Below, piece after piece: positions 15,778 to 24,029 of a stretch of 64,000 nucleotides of DNA (its first letter is position 1; every line of letters begins with the position of its first letter). A program made the translations under genes and the position numbers. Below the pieces are notes generated by a model, which worked only from the letters and a program-made list of their open reading frames with translations, was not told the DNA's origin and ran no database searches. The stretch is from Microbacterium oxydans (GTDB lineage: Bacteria > Actinomycetota > Actinomycetes > Actinomycetales > Microbacteriaceae), in the NCBI RefSeq assembly GCF_000956405.1, contig NZ_JYIV01000024.1, positions 62,001 to 126,000 of the forward strand, read 5' to 3'.

Positions 15778-16362
15778 ATGAAGACATTTCTCTCGGCCAT
15801 CGCCGCCCTTGCGCTCACTGTTTTGTTGGCCTCCTGCGCTCCCGCGCCGACGGAGACCGGACCGCAGACCATCGAACGCCCCGCCGCCGCGTCTACGCAG
15901 ACGCCAGCGCCGGTGGAGCGGCCCGCTGAAGCACCTGAGCCTGCGCCCGTCGCCCCGACCCTCATCATCAACGAGGTGGAGCCGATGAGCTTCTCGCCCA
16001 CCCTGGACCCTCCGAACTACACCGACATCTTCGAGATTCGTGACGAGCATGAGGGCTACTTCGCGAACACCGCCCTTGGCCCGCGCTTCCTGCTCACGCA
16101 CGCCATGAGCCTCGGCAACTCACCGGCCCCCGGCAATCTCTGGCAGGAGCTGGCTGTCGGTGACGGCATCGAGGCGCTGGGTTCGAACTGGCACATCACT
16201 GAGCGCGTCGAGGCCCCGAAGAGCTGGCCGACGGATGACCCGGCTTTGGAGGAGCGCATCCTCGGCGCTGGCCCCGGCACGCTCGTGCTCATCACGTGCG
16301 TCCCCCGCTGGGAGGGGCGCGCCACGGACAACCTCATTCTCATCGCCAAGGAGGCATCATGA
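15778..16362 (+). CDS. Lipoprotein
   Basis: 194 residues. MKTFLSAIAALALTVLLASC gives a lipobox (LLASC) with the modified cysteine at residue 20, followed by a Pro/Thr/Ala-rich tether and a beta-rich domain. The C-terminal half has the look of a sortase-like or transglutaminase-free surface domain, but no motif is convincing. Coupled to the next gene by ATGA. Probably anchored on the outer face of the membrane near the transfer machinery. Confidence 0.78.
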   Translation: MKTFLSAIAALALTVLLASCAPAPTETGPQTIERPAAASTQTPAPVERPAEAPEPAPVAPTLIINEVEPMSFSPTLDPPNYTDIFEIRDEHEGYFANTALGPRFLLTHAMSLGNSPAPGNLWQELAVGDGIEALGSNWHITERVEAPKSWPTDDPALEERILGAGPGTLVLITCVPRWEGRATDNLILIAKEAS

Positions 16363-16913
16363 CGCGCGTCGCGCATCAGCCAGGCAAGCGCCTGGTTCCA
16401 TCGAACGGCGGCACTGGACCGCGCCGCTGGACGGGTACGTCGCCTGCTGCCGCGCCGGTCGCCATCCCAAGCGGTCCGCTGTGGGATGCCCATGGGTGGC
16501 AGCCGAACGGTACGCATCGGAAGACGAACACGGCGGTCAGCCCCGAAGGTGTGCCCTTCGCGTACTCGCAGACGCTGCGCGAGGCCTCGCCGACCATCAC
16601 CGAGGCGGACGTGACCCGACTCCACAGCGGCAGTATCCCCGCTGACTACGCGGCTGAAGGCCTCCGTCACGGGGCGACGGTCGAAGAGGTCGAGATGCTC
16701 TGGGCGGAACGCTGGTCGAAGGGCGGGCTGCACCGTCGGTTCGGCTCAGCACCACCCGCAGAAGCTCAGCAGACGGCCCCTGTGGCCCCTAGAACGAGTC
16801 CTGCGCCCGTTCGCCGTACTACGCGTGCCTCGAAGCTTGGCGCGGCTCTGGATGCACTCCGCACCCTCAATATTCCACGGAAGGAAGACACTGATGACAC
16901 CGAAAATCTCTGA
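16359..16913 (+). CDS. Hypothetical protein
   Basis: 184 residues, ATG 16359 with SD AAGGAGG overlapping the lipoprotein stop. The protein is basic, Pro/Thr-rich at both ends, with a central helical stretch (ITEADVTRLHSGSIPADYAAEGLRHGATVEEVEMLWAE, read here in two parts). No signal peptide, so it is cytoplasmic. The end overlaps the next gene by 20 bases. Unknown function in the same operon. Confidence 0.65.
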   Translation: MTRVAHQPGKRLVPSNGGTGPRRWTGTSPAAAPVAIPSGPLWDAHGWQPNGTHRKTNTAVSPEGVPFAYSQTLREASPTITEADVTRLHSGSIPADYAAEGLRHGATVEEVEMLWAERWSKGGLHRRFGSAPPAEAQQTAPVAPRTSPAPVRRTTRASKLGAALDALRTLNIPRKEDTDDTENL

Positions 16914-17646
16914 ACGACCGGGATACGAGCTGAAGGCTGCTCGCCCCGGCGGCCCCAGACGATGGCACTATGTGGGGGAGAACCCGGTACCGGCGTCGCT
17001 CTGGCAGCGCTGCACCACATGGCTGAAGGACACGACAGCTCACCGTTCACGCCTCGCCGCTGCGAAGCGCTGGTACGAGAGCGTCGGCATCACGCCGGAG
17101 CCAGCGGCGGCGAAGGAGCCGATGGACCGGTCGGTTGAGGAACAGCGCCGCGCCCGCATCGGCTACCGGCAGTGGCTCCAGGAGAACGGCTTCGACCCCG
17201 ATACGGGCTACAACGAGTTGGGCGTGGACGCGTGGGGCGGCATCAAGGGCCAGCAGCTCAGCCGTCCGGTGAACCTTCTCACTGGCAAGCCTTGGGCACC
17301 GACCGGCTTCCTCCGCGACGGAACTCACGCGAAGACGGGCACACCGTATGGGCCGGATGGCGCGGACCAGGATGGATGGTTGCGGCCGGACGCGGAGGGC
17401 CGCCGCGTCAACGTGCTCACCAACACCATCTTCTCGCCGGGCAACCCGCCGAAGACCTTCAACGGGGAGACCGTCGAGCAGTACTGGCTGAACCACATCT
17501 CGTGGCGGACACCGGAGGTGGAGGCGCAGATTCAGCGCGACCGCGTCGAGTCCGAGGAAATCAGCCGCCGCATTGCTGCCGAGCTGGCCGAGGAGGAGCG
17601 CCTGGAGCGGAAGGAGGAGGCCCTGCGCGCCCGAGGCATCATCTGA
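16894..17646 (+). CDS. Hypothetical protein with charged coiled-coil tail
   Basis: 250 residues. ATG 16894 has an SD (GGAAGGAAG) and overlaps the upstream gene. Features: a Gly/Trp-rich N-terminus, a middle with FDPDTGYNELG and DGADQDGW that suggests a small extended domain, and a final 60-residue coiled coil (ISRRIAAELAEEERLERKEE). No membrane segment. Function unknown; last gene of the operon that starts at 15778. Confidence 0.68.
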   Translation: MTPKISERPGYELKAARPGGPRRWHYVGENPVPASLWQRCTTWLKDTTAHRSRLAAAKRWYESVGITPEPAAAKEPMDRSVEEQRRARIGYRQWLQENGFDPDTGYNELGVDAWGGIKGQQLSRPVNLLTGKPWAPTGFLRDGTHAKTGTPYGPDGADQDGWLRPDAEGRRVNVLTNTIFSPGNPPKTFNGETVEQYWLNHISWRTPEVEAQIQRDRVESEEISRRIAAELAEEERLERKEEALRARGII

Positions 17647-17649
17647 CAC

Positions 17650-17685
17650 AAGACCCCTGCACCCATCCGTGGGTGTGGGGGTCTT
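17650..17685 (+). terminator. Rho-independent terminator
   Basis: A 16-bp stem pairs 17650-17665 with 17670-17685, including two G-T pairs, followed by CGTGTTCC. Confidence 0.8.
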
Positions 17686-17747
17686 CGTGTTCCTGGCCGC
17701 GCTCAGCCCGGAACCTGTCACAGTGTAGACTAAGTATCGAAGCGATG

Positions 17748-17927
17748 TCCTATCGGTTTCACTGCCCCCAGTGCTTGTCAGAGCCTGGGGGCTTCTTCGT
17801 ATCCCAGGTCAACCCACAAATGTGTGGATGACCTATAGCATACCTCGCTCACTTCCACAACGCCCGAATGCTATGATTGAGATAAGAACAAAAGTTCGAC
17901 CGGCTGACACCGGGACCACCGATAGGA
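17748..17927 (+). promoter_or_regulatory. Regulatory interval with inverted 10-mers and internal terminator
   Basis: TCCTATCGGT (17748-17757) and ACCGATAGGA (17918-17927) are exact complements that bracket the interval before the gene at 17934. Between them GCCCCCAG/CTGGGGGC (17764-17792) with TTCTTCG looks like a terminator, so a short transcript may start near 17730 and stop near 17800. A TATGAT at about 17870 is a possible -10 for the downstream gene. Confidence 0.4.
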
Positions 17928-17933
17928 CAAGAG

Positions 17934-19130
17934 ATGGGAACCTTCACCCTCACCGCAGCAGAACTCCACACCGAGCTTGCCGAGATGCAGGCACACCGCA
18001 CGACATACGCCGAGGCGACCGGCGCTGACACCGCCTTCGAAATGACCGCTTGCCCCGAGACCTTCGAGCGCATGGTCACCTTCGCCGCCCGCCGCGCCGT
18101 GTACGGCCAGGGCATCTGGGAGGCAGAGGCAGCCGCAGAACTCGGCATCGGCCTCGTCAACCACGCGCGTGAGCGCCGCGTGCAGCGTCTGGTCGAGGAG
18201 GCCACCGCGCTCATCAAGGCGGACGCCGAGGTCGAGAAGCTGGCTGAGGGCTTCACCATCAACGCTGCGTTCGAGGCTGCCGCCAAGAACGAGCACGCCA
18301 TCCGCTCCATCCGCAAGGCCGCGAACCGCATCACTGTCGGCGCGACAGCGGTTCACCGCGCTGACACCGAGTCCCTGGCCCGCGTGGCTGCCGCCCGCGC
18401 CATGAGCGCCACGTACACCAAGGGCGCGACGACTCCGTTCAATGCTTCCCCGGTCGCCGCGTACCGCATCCTGGCGGGCATCGAGGCACTGGTCGCCTAC
18501 CTCCACGACCTTGCTGAGCCGCTGGCGAAGGCGGAGCGGAGTGACATCGGCTTCTCCGCGAAGAAGCTTCGCTACGAAGCGACTGATGCTCTCGACTCTC
18601 TGCGCTACTGCTACGGCGTCAGTCGCGAGCAGGCTCGCGCCGCTCGCGACCTTGCGGCTTTCACGAAGGGCATTGAGCGTCTTGACGCCGAGGAGCAGGC
18701 TGACGCTTGGCTCGCACGCGAAGCGCAGATTGCCGAGTGGGCCGCTTCCAAGAACAAGTCCGAGCGTGCGAAGGCGTCGGCCGCCGCAGACGCTGCGGAG
18801 GTGCTCGCTGTGGACATCAGCGTGTCGATGGATGCTGAGGATGGCGCGCAGTACGCCGCGCGCTTGGGCGATGCGCGTCGAGAGGCAGTTCTGGCGGACG
18901 GTCTGGGTGCCGCGTGGGCTGCCATCGCCCCACAGTTCGGTTACGCGGACCCGGCCGAGTTGGCCGCCGCCGTCGAGTGGGCTACCGACGGCTCCAAGGC
19001 TTCGAAGGCGCTCAGCACGTTCTTCGAAACCTCAAACAGCCGTCCCTACCACGCGGCTCTGGCCCGCGCCCGAGCGTTGAGCATCGACGCGGTTCGCGCT
19101 GCCTTGGCCAGCGAACTGGCCGCTATCTGA
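17934..19130 (+). CDS. Long helical hypothetical protein
   Basis: 398 residues, almost entirely predicted helix, alanine- and glutamate-rich, with no membrane helix and no cysteine cluster. The composition (for instance AEAAAELGIGLVNHARERRV) suggests a coiled-coil scaffold or DNA-associated structural protein. ATG 17934 has a purine-rich upstream (GGACAAGAG). A single-gene unit between a terminator and promoter copy 3. I cannot name a family. Confidence 0.7.
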   Translation: MGTFTLTAAELHTELAEMQAHRTTYAEATGADTAFEMTACPETFERMVTFAARRAVYGQGIWEAEAAAELGIGLVNHARERRVQRLVEEATALIKADAEVEKLAEGFTINAAFEAAAKNEHAIRSIRKAANRITVGATAVHRADTESLARVAAARAMSATYTKGATTPFNASPVAAYRILAGIEALVAYLHDLAEPLAKAERSDIGFSAKKLRYEATDALDSLRYCYGVSREQARAARDLAAFTKGIERLDAEEQADAWLAREAQIAEWAASKNKSERAKASAAADAAEVLAVDISVSMDAEDGAQYAARLGDARREAVLADGLGAAWAAIAPQFGYADPAELAAAVEWATDGSKASKALSTFFETSNSRPYHAALARARALSIDAVRAALASELAAI

Positions 19131-19166
19131 CCGGCTCCACGGCGAAGTCGTGGATTTGGTGTTCTC

Positions 19167-19202
19167 GTATGAGTTCATCCCTTAGCCGCCGCAGTAGGGA
19201 GT
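19167..19202 (+). promoter_or_regulatory. Leaderless promoter-like element, copy 3 (orphan)
   Basis: GTATGAGTT (19167-19175), N9, GCCGCCGCAGTA (19185-19196). Unlike the other four there is no ATG 6 bases on. A GTG at 19201 opens a 28-codon frame ending at 19287 within the following hairpin. The copy may drive a micro-ORF or an RNA, or be a relic of a deleted gene. Confidence 0.65.
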
Positions 19203-19251
19203 GAATAGCGGTTGGTTCCCGTTCTTCTGGTTGGAAAGGATTTCGGTCCTA

Positions 19252-19288
19252 CTCATACGCCCCGGATGTCGCATCCGGGGCGTATGAG
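19252..19288. repeat. 17-bp perfect hairpin fused to promoter copy 4
   Basis: CTCATACGCCCCGGATG and CATCCGGGGCGTATGAG flank a 3-base loop. The right arm contains the GTATGAG of the promoter, so terminator-like hairpin and -35-like box share bases. Confidence 0.9.
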
Positions 19289-19317
19289 TTTGTTGTTCAG
19301 CCGCCGCAGTAGGGGGT
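19282..19317 (+). promoter_or_regulatory. Leaderless promoter-like element, copy 4
   Basis: GTATGAGTT (19282-19290), N9, GCCGCCGCAGTA (19300-19311), N6, ATG 19318. Same spacing as copies 1, 2 and 5. Confidence 0.75.
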
Positions 19318-19707
19318 ATGAAGAATGAAATCAATACCCAGAACCTGGACTCTGTCCAGTCTTACCTTGACCGTGCGCAGGCGAACGCTCGCGCTGGTCT
19401 CTACGACGCCGAGGCGGTGCAGGCGGACGCACGCGATGCCGAAGCGCGCCTCGACGCACTTGGTCTGCCCGAGGTCGAGAAGCGTGGGGCCGAATGGACC
19501 GGATACTCACGTGTGGCGCGCGGCTCCCACTACCGCGAGGGGGCTACGGTCATTCACCTGCGGCGTGGCAGCGCAGGCCGATGGTTCATCTGGCACGCCC
19601 GACGGACGACGGTCACCGACCGGGACCGGAACACAGTCACAGCGCCGAACGCGGACATCGAGAAGGTCGCCCGCAAGGCTGCGGCAGTTGCGGGGGTGAC
19701 CCTGTGA
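19318..19707 (+). CDS. Hypothetical protein under leaderless promoter
   Basis: 129 residues. A helical N-terminal half (LDSVQSYLDRAQANARAG) is followed by a basic beta-rich stretch (VIHLRRGSAGRWFIWHARR) that could bind nucleic acid. The start is fixed by the promoter-like element, 6 bases upstream. It overlaps the membrane protein at 19704 (GTGA), so the two are co-translated. Unknown family. Confidence 0.72.
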   Translation: MKNEINTQNLDSVQSYLDRAQANARAGLYDAEAVQADARDAEARLDALGLPEVEKRGAEWTGYSRVARGSHYREGATVIHLRRGSAGRWFIWHARRTTVTDRDRNTVTAPNADIEKVARKAAAVAGVTL

Positions 19708-20045
19708 TTCGCTTCGTCCTGGCGTGTCTGTCCTTCGTCGGCATGTGCTTGCTCATCTTCACCGGCTCGGTCGCTTCGATGGCGGTGAGTTGGCTGACGA
19801 CCGTTGCCTGGCCGGTCATCGCGCTTGTCGTCACGGTGGTGCTGGGGCTGCTTGCGGGGCGCGCTTGGGGTAGCCGTCGGCTGGCAGCCATCGCGCTGCT
19901 CGTCCTCGGCGATGTCGCGGTGCTCATCTGGCTCCTCATCGGCAGTCCGATGACCGCCGCAACACTGCTGCTGTACGGCGCGCTCGGGCTGTGGTTCGCC
20001 TCCGGGGCCGCTGCGCTGACCGGTGATGCACCGCCCGGAAAGTGA
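19704..20045 (+). CDS. Multi-pass membrane protein
   Basis: 113 residues, GTG start overlapping the previous stop. Four hydrophobic segments fill almost the whole chain (about 2-25, 30-50, 57-77 and 82-103), with short loops. No functional motif. Size and topology resemble small plasmid membrane proteins involved in entry exclusion or transfer, but this is only context. Confidence 0.72.
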   Translation: MIRFVLACLSFVGMCLLIFTGSVASMAVSWLTTVAWPVIALVVTVVLGLLAGRAWGSRRLAAIALLVLGDVAVLIWLLIGSPMTAATLLLYGALGLWFASGAAALTGDAPPGK

Positions 20046-20059
20046 CACCCGTCCATCTA

Positions 20060-20096
20060 CATACGCCCTCGCAAGAAAGTCTTGCGAGGGCGTATG
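20060..20096. repeat. 16-bp perfect hairpin fused to promoter copy 5
   Basis: CATACGCCCTCGCAAG (20060-20075) and its exact complement (20081-20096) with loop AAAGT. As with copy 4, the right arm ends in CGTATG of the promoter, although the stem sequence is otherwise different. Confidence 0.9.
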
Positions 20097-20127
20097 AGTT
20101 TGGCTCGGAGCCGCCGCAGTAATGGGT
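20092..20127 (+). promoter_or_regulatory. Leaderless promoter-like element, copy 5
   Basis: GTATGAGTT (20092-20100), N9, GCCGCCGCAGTA (20110-20121), N6, ATG 20128. An in-frame ATG also occurs at 20122, but the spacing rule of the other copies points to 20128. Confidence 0.75.
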
Positions 20128-20646
20128 ATGACCGATTACACAAAAACATCAGAACAGTTCGCTGCCGAGCAGGCTCGCAAGAAGCCGAAGGCCAGCAAGA
20201 AGCGCATCATCGGATGGAGCATCGGACTCCCGCTCGCGGCTCTCGTGCTGCTCATCGGCGGCATCCTCATCGCTCCGTACGCTAAGGCGCATGTGGCCGC
20301 AGCCGTGGCCCCGACCGTTACGGCCGCTGACGCCATCGCCGATGAAGCGAAGACGTTGGACGCAGAGTACGTGGCCATCTGCTCCGACCCTGCTTGGGAC
20401 GAGGGTCTCGCACTAGTGGCAGGCACCGGTTCAGGTGAAGCCATGGACAGCATCACGGGCGCTTGCACTGACCTGGGCAAGCGCGGCCAGGCCTACGTCA
20501 CGAAGGTGGAGGCTGCGACTTCCATCTGGACGAACATCGGTGACGGCTTCGGCGAGGTCACCGACACGGTTCGTGCGGCGGTTGCCGCTGGCGACATCGA
20601 GACCGCGATTCGCATTCTCTTCGCTCAGAGCGAGGAGGCAGAGTGA
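20128..20646 (+). CDS. Membrane-anchored hypothetical protein
   Basis: 172 residues. It begins MTDYT like the primase-helicase under promoter copy 2. A basic cytoplasmic N-terminus (KKPKASKKR) precedes one membrane helix (about 28-50) and a helical extracytoplasmic domain with two cysteines. Probably a surface or exclusion protein; no family recognised. It touches the next gene (TGATG). Confidence 0.72.
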   Translation: MTDYTKTSEQFAAEQARKKPKASKKRIIGWSIGLPLAALVLLIGGILIAPYAKAHVAAAVAPTVTAADAIADEAKTLDAEYVAICSDPAWDEGLALVAGTGSGEAMDSITGACTDLGKRGQAYVTKVEAATSIWTNIGDGFGEVTDTVRAAVAAGDIETAIRILFAQSEEAE

Positions 20647-20996
20647 TGGAGAAGCTCATTCGACAGGCCCGCGAGGCTATGCGCGACGAGTTCATGGCTG
20701 AGGCCATCCGTCTCGGAGCCACGGTCCACGCCGACGGCGACGCCCTGGTTGCAGTCTGGCCGGAGGCTGCCCGTCAGACCACCAGCGCCACGCTGAGCGC
20801 GGAGGGCGGACGGCTTGTTCTCACGGAGACCGCGACCGTTCGGGTACCGGATGAACTCCCAGACGAGCTGGTCGAGCGCTTCGGGCACCGCGCGAAGAAG
20901 GTCTGCGACCTTCGCAGGCACTTGAACATGGTTGAGCGGGAGACGGGCGTCCCGCTGCTCACCCCGCCCGATGAGCTGAAAGTGGTGCGAGCATGA
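20646..20996 (+). CDS. Hypothetical cytoplasmic protein
   Basis: 116 residues, ATG overlapping the preceding stop, SD GAGGAG. A helical start (LIRQAREAMRDEFMAEAIRLG) is followed by beta strands and a basic end (RAKKVCDLRRHLN). No recognisable motif. Middle gene of a three-gene operon from promoter copy 5. Confidence 0.65.
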   Translation: MEKLIRQAREAMRDEFMAEAIRLGATVHADGDALVAVWPEAARQTTSATLSAEGGRLVLTETATVRVPDELPDELVERFGHRAKKVCDLRRHLNMVERETGVPLLTPPDELKVVRA

Positions 20997-21250
20997 CCGA
21001 GTTCGTGATTGCAGCAGCGTCTGCACCCCTGAACATCGTCGGGGCTGTCACCCTGTGGCAGTGGTGGCGGGGTCGTGCCGTGCGTCGGGCCGAGCGCATC
21101 GAACGGCTCGCGTTCTGCATCGAGGCGGAGTTCCTGGATGCGTACGCGCCGGGATGGCAGGAAGGCGAGTGCAGCGTACGGGCGGTGAAGCGCGCGCAGC
21201 GCGAGTCGCTTCGGCCTCGCCCGGACTGGGTGTTGGAGCTGGCCTGCTGA
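20993..21250 (+). CDS. Small membrane-associated hypothetical protein
   Basis: 85 residues, ATGA overlap with the previous gene. One hydrophobic helix (about 3-24) is followed by a very basic segment with repeated arginines (RGRAVRRAERIER), so it probably sits in the membrane with a cytoplasmic nucleic-acid-friendly tail. Function unknown; last gene of the promoter copy 5 operon. Confidence 0.62.
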   Translation: MTEFVIAAASAPLNIVGAVTLWQWWRGRAVRRAERIERLAFCIEAEFLDAYAPGWQEGECSVRAVKRAQRESLRPRPDWVLELAC

Positions 21251-21280
21251 GCGGGAGCGCTCTGCCGATACCATCCCCTC

Positions 21281-22753
21281 ATGAGCTTGGGTACGTTGGC
21301 GGAGTCGAAAGAATGGGTCGCTGAGTGGCGGATACCGGGGGAGGCCGCGACCGAGGCAGGCATTCTGACGTATGACCCCGCGAAGGGTCTTCATCTACGT
21401 CTTATTCGCACCGGAAACGATGCTCCGTTTGGCGGAGCGCGACGAACGACTGGCCGCCGTGACGAGGGGTTGCCCAAGTGGCCCGTGCTTCATGGCGTGG
21501 CGAAGGGAATCAGGCTCACTCTGCACAACGTGTGGGTCAGCCGGATGCAGACCACCCTCAGTTCCGCAGCGGCTGAAGTTGAAGCGGAGGCGTCCGTCCT
21601 CCTCGTCGGGTGCCACCTCGATGATTTCGATGAGACGGTATTTGTTGGGGCAGTCACTCAGGTGGACTGGCTGACGGCATGGTCCGGCCTCACGGCATAC
21701 GAAATCACTGAGGAATCTGATGCCGAGACCAACCGCCTGACGGGTTCTACGGCCATCACGACGCGTTCCGTTCAGAGCCTCTCGGTCAGGACAGGGGAGA
21801 CAAGCTTCGGCCTGTTCCACACCTTCATGGTTCCGGACTTTGATTCGCAGCCAAGCCGGACGTTCGCGCGGACATGGGAAGCTGTGAGCGCAACCGCGTC
21901 GTTCCCCGCGCCCGTGTCGTTCACCGACGCTCTGCATCCGTTGGCGAGTCTGTCGCACCTCGTCTCGCTCTCAGCCCTGGAGAACTGCGGCATCGTCTCC
22001 GAATCGCTGACACTGCCGCCAGCGCCGGAGTTGTGGCCGGACGGCCATCTCCTCCAGGACAAGGTGCGCCGGGTTGAGGTGTATCGAGAGCACATCGTGC
22101 CCCCGCTTGGCGTGGCGAAGGGACGACCGAGATTCCTGCTAGACCTCGACGACATCCCGTTCGAAGAGCTCATCCCACGCTGGTTGGCGCTTCATCGGTC
22201 ACTCGAACCGGTCATCGGGATGGTGCTCGGGCTGCGCTACCTGCCTGATGGCTTTGTCGAACCTAGGGTTGTCACGGCGGTCGGGGCGGCTGAGGCGCTC
22301 CATCAATCGCTTGACAAGACGACGGAGATGCCTCGCGCTGAGCACAGGAACCTTCGCCGCGCCATCCTGGATGTCGTCCCGGCCGAGCGCAAGCTGTGGG
22401 TCAGCGAACGCATCGCCGACAACAAGCCGAAGCTGATGAACCGACTTGTCGCTCTGGCAGACCTGATGGGGGAGGCTGTTCGGGATGCGCTGCTCCCGAG
22501 CGCCGAGGTCTGGGCTGAGCGGAGCGTGAAAGCACGCAACCATCTGGCGCACACTGGGGCGGCTGACTTCGACTTGGAGGAGTTGCACGCGGTCATCGAA
22601 GTGTCCTCAGCCGTCGTCGTCTTGGTACTTCTGCGCCAGCTCGGACAGAGCGAGGAACGATTGCTTGATGCAGTCAAGTACCATCCTGAAGTCAACTACG
22701 CTCGACGGCTTGCGCGACTGCACTTTGCGGTACCCGACAACGCGGTCGAGTAA
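21281..22753 (+). CDS. ApeA-like HEPN anti-phage protein
   Basis: 490 residues. The N-terminus (EWVAEWRIPGEAA, LTYDPAKGLHLRLI, VLHGVAKGIRLTL) matches the ApeA N-terminal domain pattern. The C-terminus is an Apea-like HEPN domain with the RNase motif R-x4-H as RNHLAH (R419, H424). ApeA proteins are abortive-infection RNases that respond to phage and stop growth. Start ATG 21281 has no strong SD. It opens the cargo end of the element, beside the RES protein and a restriction system. Family assignment is good; the trigger and target are unknown. Confidence 0.82.
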   Translation: MSLGTLAESKEWVAEWRIPGEAATEAGILTYDPAKGLHLRLIRTGNDAPFGGARRTTGRRDEGLPKWPVLHGVAKGIRLTLHNVWVSRMQTTLSSAAAEVEAEASVLLVGCHLDDFDETVFVGAVTQVDWLTAWSGLTAYEITEESDAETNRLTGSTAITTRSVQSLSVRTGETSFGLFHTFMVPDFDSQPSRTFARTWEAVSATASFPAPVSFTDALHPLASLSHLVSLSALENCGIVSESLTLPPAPELWPDGHLLQDKVRRVEVYREHIVPPLGVAKGRPRFLLDLDDIPFEELIPRWLALHRSLEPVIGMVLGLRYLPDGFVEPRVVTAVGAAEALHQSLDKTTEMPRAEHRNLRRAILDVVPAERKLWVSERIADNKPKLMNRLVALADLMGEAVRDALLPSAEVWAERSVKARNHLAHTGAADFDLEELHAVIEVSSAVVVLVLLRQLGQSEERLLDAVKYHPEVNYARRLARLHFAVPDNAVE

Positions 22754-22777
22754 GGGTGGCGATGCCATGATGTGCAC

Positions 22778-24022
22778 ATGGAGTTCCCCATCATCGGCTG
22801 GACGGACAAGGCGCTCTGCCTTGACCACATCGAAGACGAGCACCTGCTGAAGCGAGTGCAGGGGCAAGCGAACGAGCGCGAGTGCTCGTTCTGCGGGCGG
22901 ACCTCTCCTGAGGACGCGGTCCCCTTCGCGGTGAACCTGGAACAGTTCACTGAGGTCATCTACGAAGTGGCGTGCGACCTCTATGAAGACTCGAACAACG
23001 CTCCGCGAATCGACGGTGAGACCCTCAGCGAGGAGATGGATACCCTGACCGTCGTCTACAACTTGATAGACGATGCAGTCCCGAGCAGCATGCTCGACGC
23101 CATCGCCGAGGAAGTGTCGGGACTCATCAGCGAACCGTCCTACTGGGTCGAGCGAGACGACATGTCGTATGTGGAGTTCGGGTGGGAGAGCTTCGCTCAG
23201 ACGGTGAAGCATGAAGCTCGGTTCGCACTTCCCCGCGCCGAAGGGAGCAAGTCTGGCCTCACGCCGCCGGAGCGGCTGTTCTCATTCCTCAATGCACTCT
23301 CGGGATTCGTGCGGGACGAAACCGGACTGATGGAAACCTTGCCGCAGGGCACTCCGGTGTACCGCGCTCGCATTGAGCGAGAAGCCCGCAAACTGGAGAC
23401 GAAGGTACTGAAAGACCCCGCTGGTGAGCTTGGTCCCGCACCGGCTGGCAGCGCGTCGGCCGGTCGTATGAACGCGCAGGGAATCTCTCTGTTCTACACC
23501 GCGAGCGACCCGGAGACAGCCTGCGCCGAAGTGGTGGCACACAGCCCCTACAGCGAAGCGGTGGTTGGGGAGTTCGTGCTTCAGCGTCCGATGCGCGTGC
23601 TTGACCTGACCCGCGTGCCGATTCGCCCGAGCCTGTTCGACGAGTCGGTGAGGGCATCATTCGTGTTCATCGCCTTCTTCGACTACTTCCGTGACGCCAT
23701 TACGCAGCCGGTCATCCTGGATGACAAGCATCCCGTGGACTACGCGCCCACGCAGATGGTCACCGAGTTCCTCCGATGGGGTACCGGGGTGCAGTTCGAT
23801 GGCATCGCTTGGGAGTCGCAGGTCGCACCTGGCGGCAAGAACGTGGTGTTGTTCTTCGGTCCGGACACTGCGATGCGCTCGACGGAGGAGCCAGAGCCGG
23901 AAGTGCACGAACTGTGGAAGCGAACGGTCGGTGAGAAGAAGGCCGTGTTCCTCATCGACCCAAAGTCGGTGAAGCGTTACCGCGCGGAGCGGACGGTTGC
24001 TGTCACGGCTTCGCGATGGTGA
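22778..24022 (+). CDS. HEPN/RES-type protein (RES NAD-degrading toxin domain)
   Basis: 414 residues. The N-terminal half has a CxxC pair (CSFCG, about 30) and helices as in the HEPN/RES N-terminal domain. The C-terminal half is a RES domain: GTPVYRARI (about 190), GRMNAQGISLFYTA (about 228-241) and ETACAEV (about 246-252), which carry the Arg, Ser and Glu of the active site. RES toxins consume NAD+ and halt growth. There is no adjacent antitoxin, so it is probably controlled by its own N-terminal domain, as in a defence effector. Follows the ApeA-like gene by 24 bases. Confidence 0.8.
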   Translation: MEFPIIGWTDKALCLDHIEDEHLLKRVQGQANERECSFCGRTSPEDAVPFAVNLEQFTEVIYEVACDLYEDSNNAPRIDGETLSEEMDTLTVVYNLIDDAVPSSMLDAIAEEVSGLISEPSYWVERDDMSYVEFGWESFAQTVKHEARFALPRAEGSKSGLTPPERLFSFLNALSGFVRDETGLMETLPQGTPVYRARIEREARKLETKVLKDPAGELGPAPAGSASAGRMNAQGISLFYTASDPETACAEVVAHSPYSEAVVGEFVLQRPMRVLDLTRVPIRPSLFDESVRASFVFIAFFDYFRDAITQPVILDDKHPVDYAPTQMVTEFLRWGTGVQFDGIAWESQVAPGGKNVVLFFGPDTAMRSTEEPEPEVHELWKRTVGEKKAVFLIDPKSVKRYRAERTVAVTASRW

Positions 24023-24029
24023 GCGTCAG

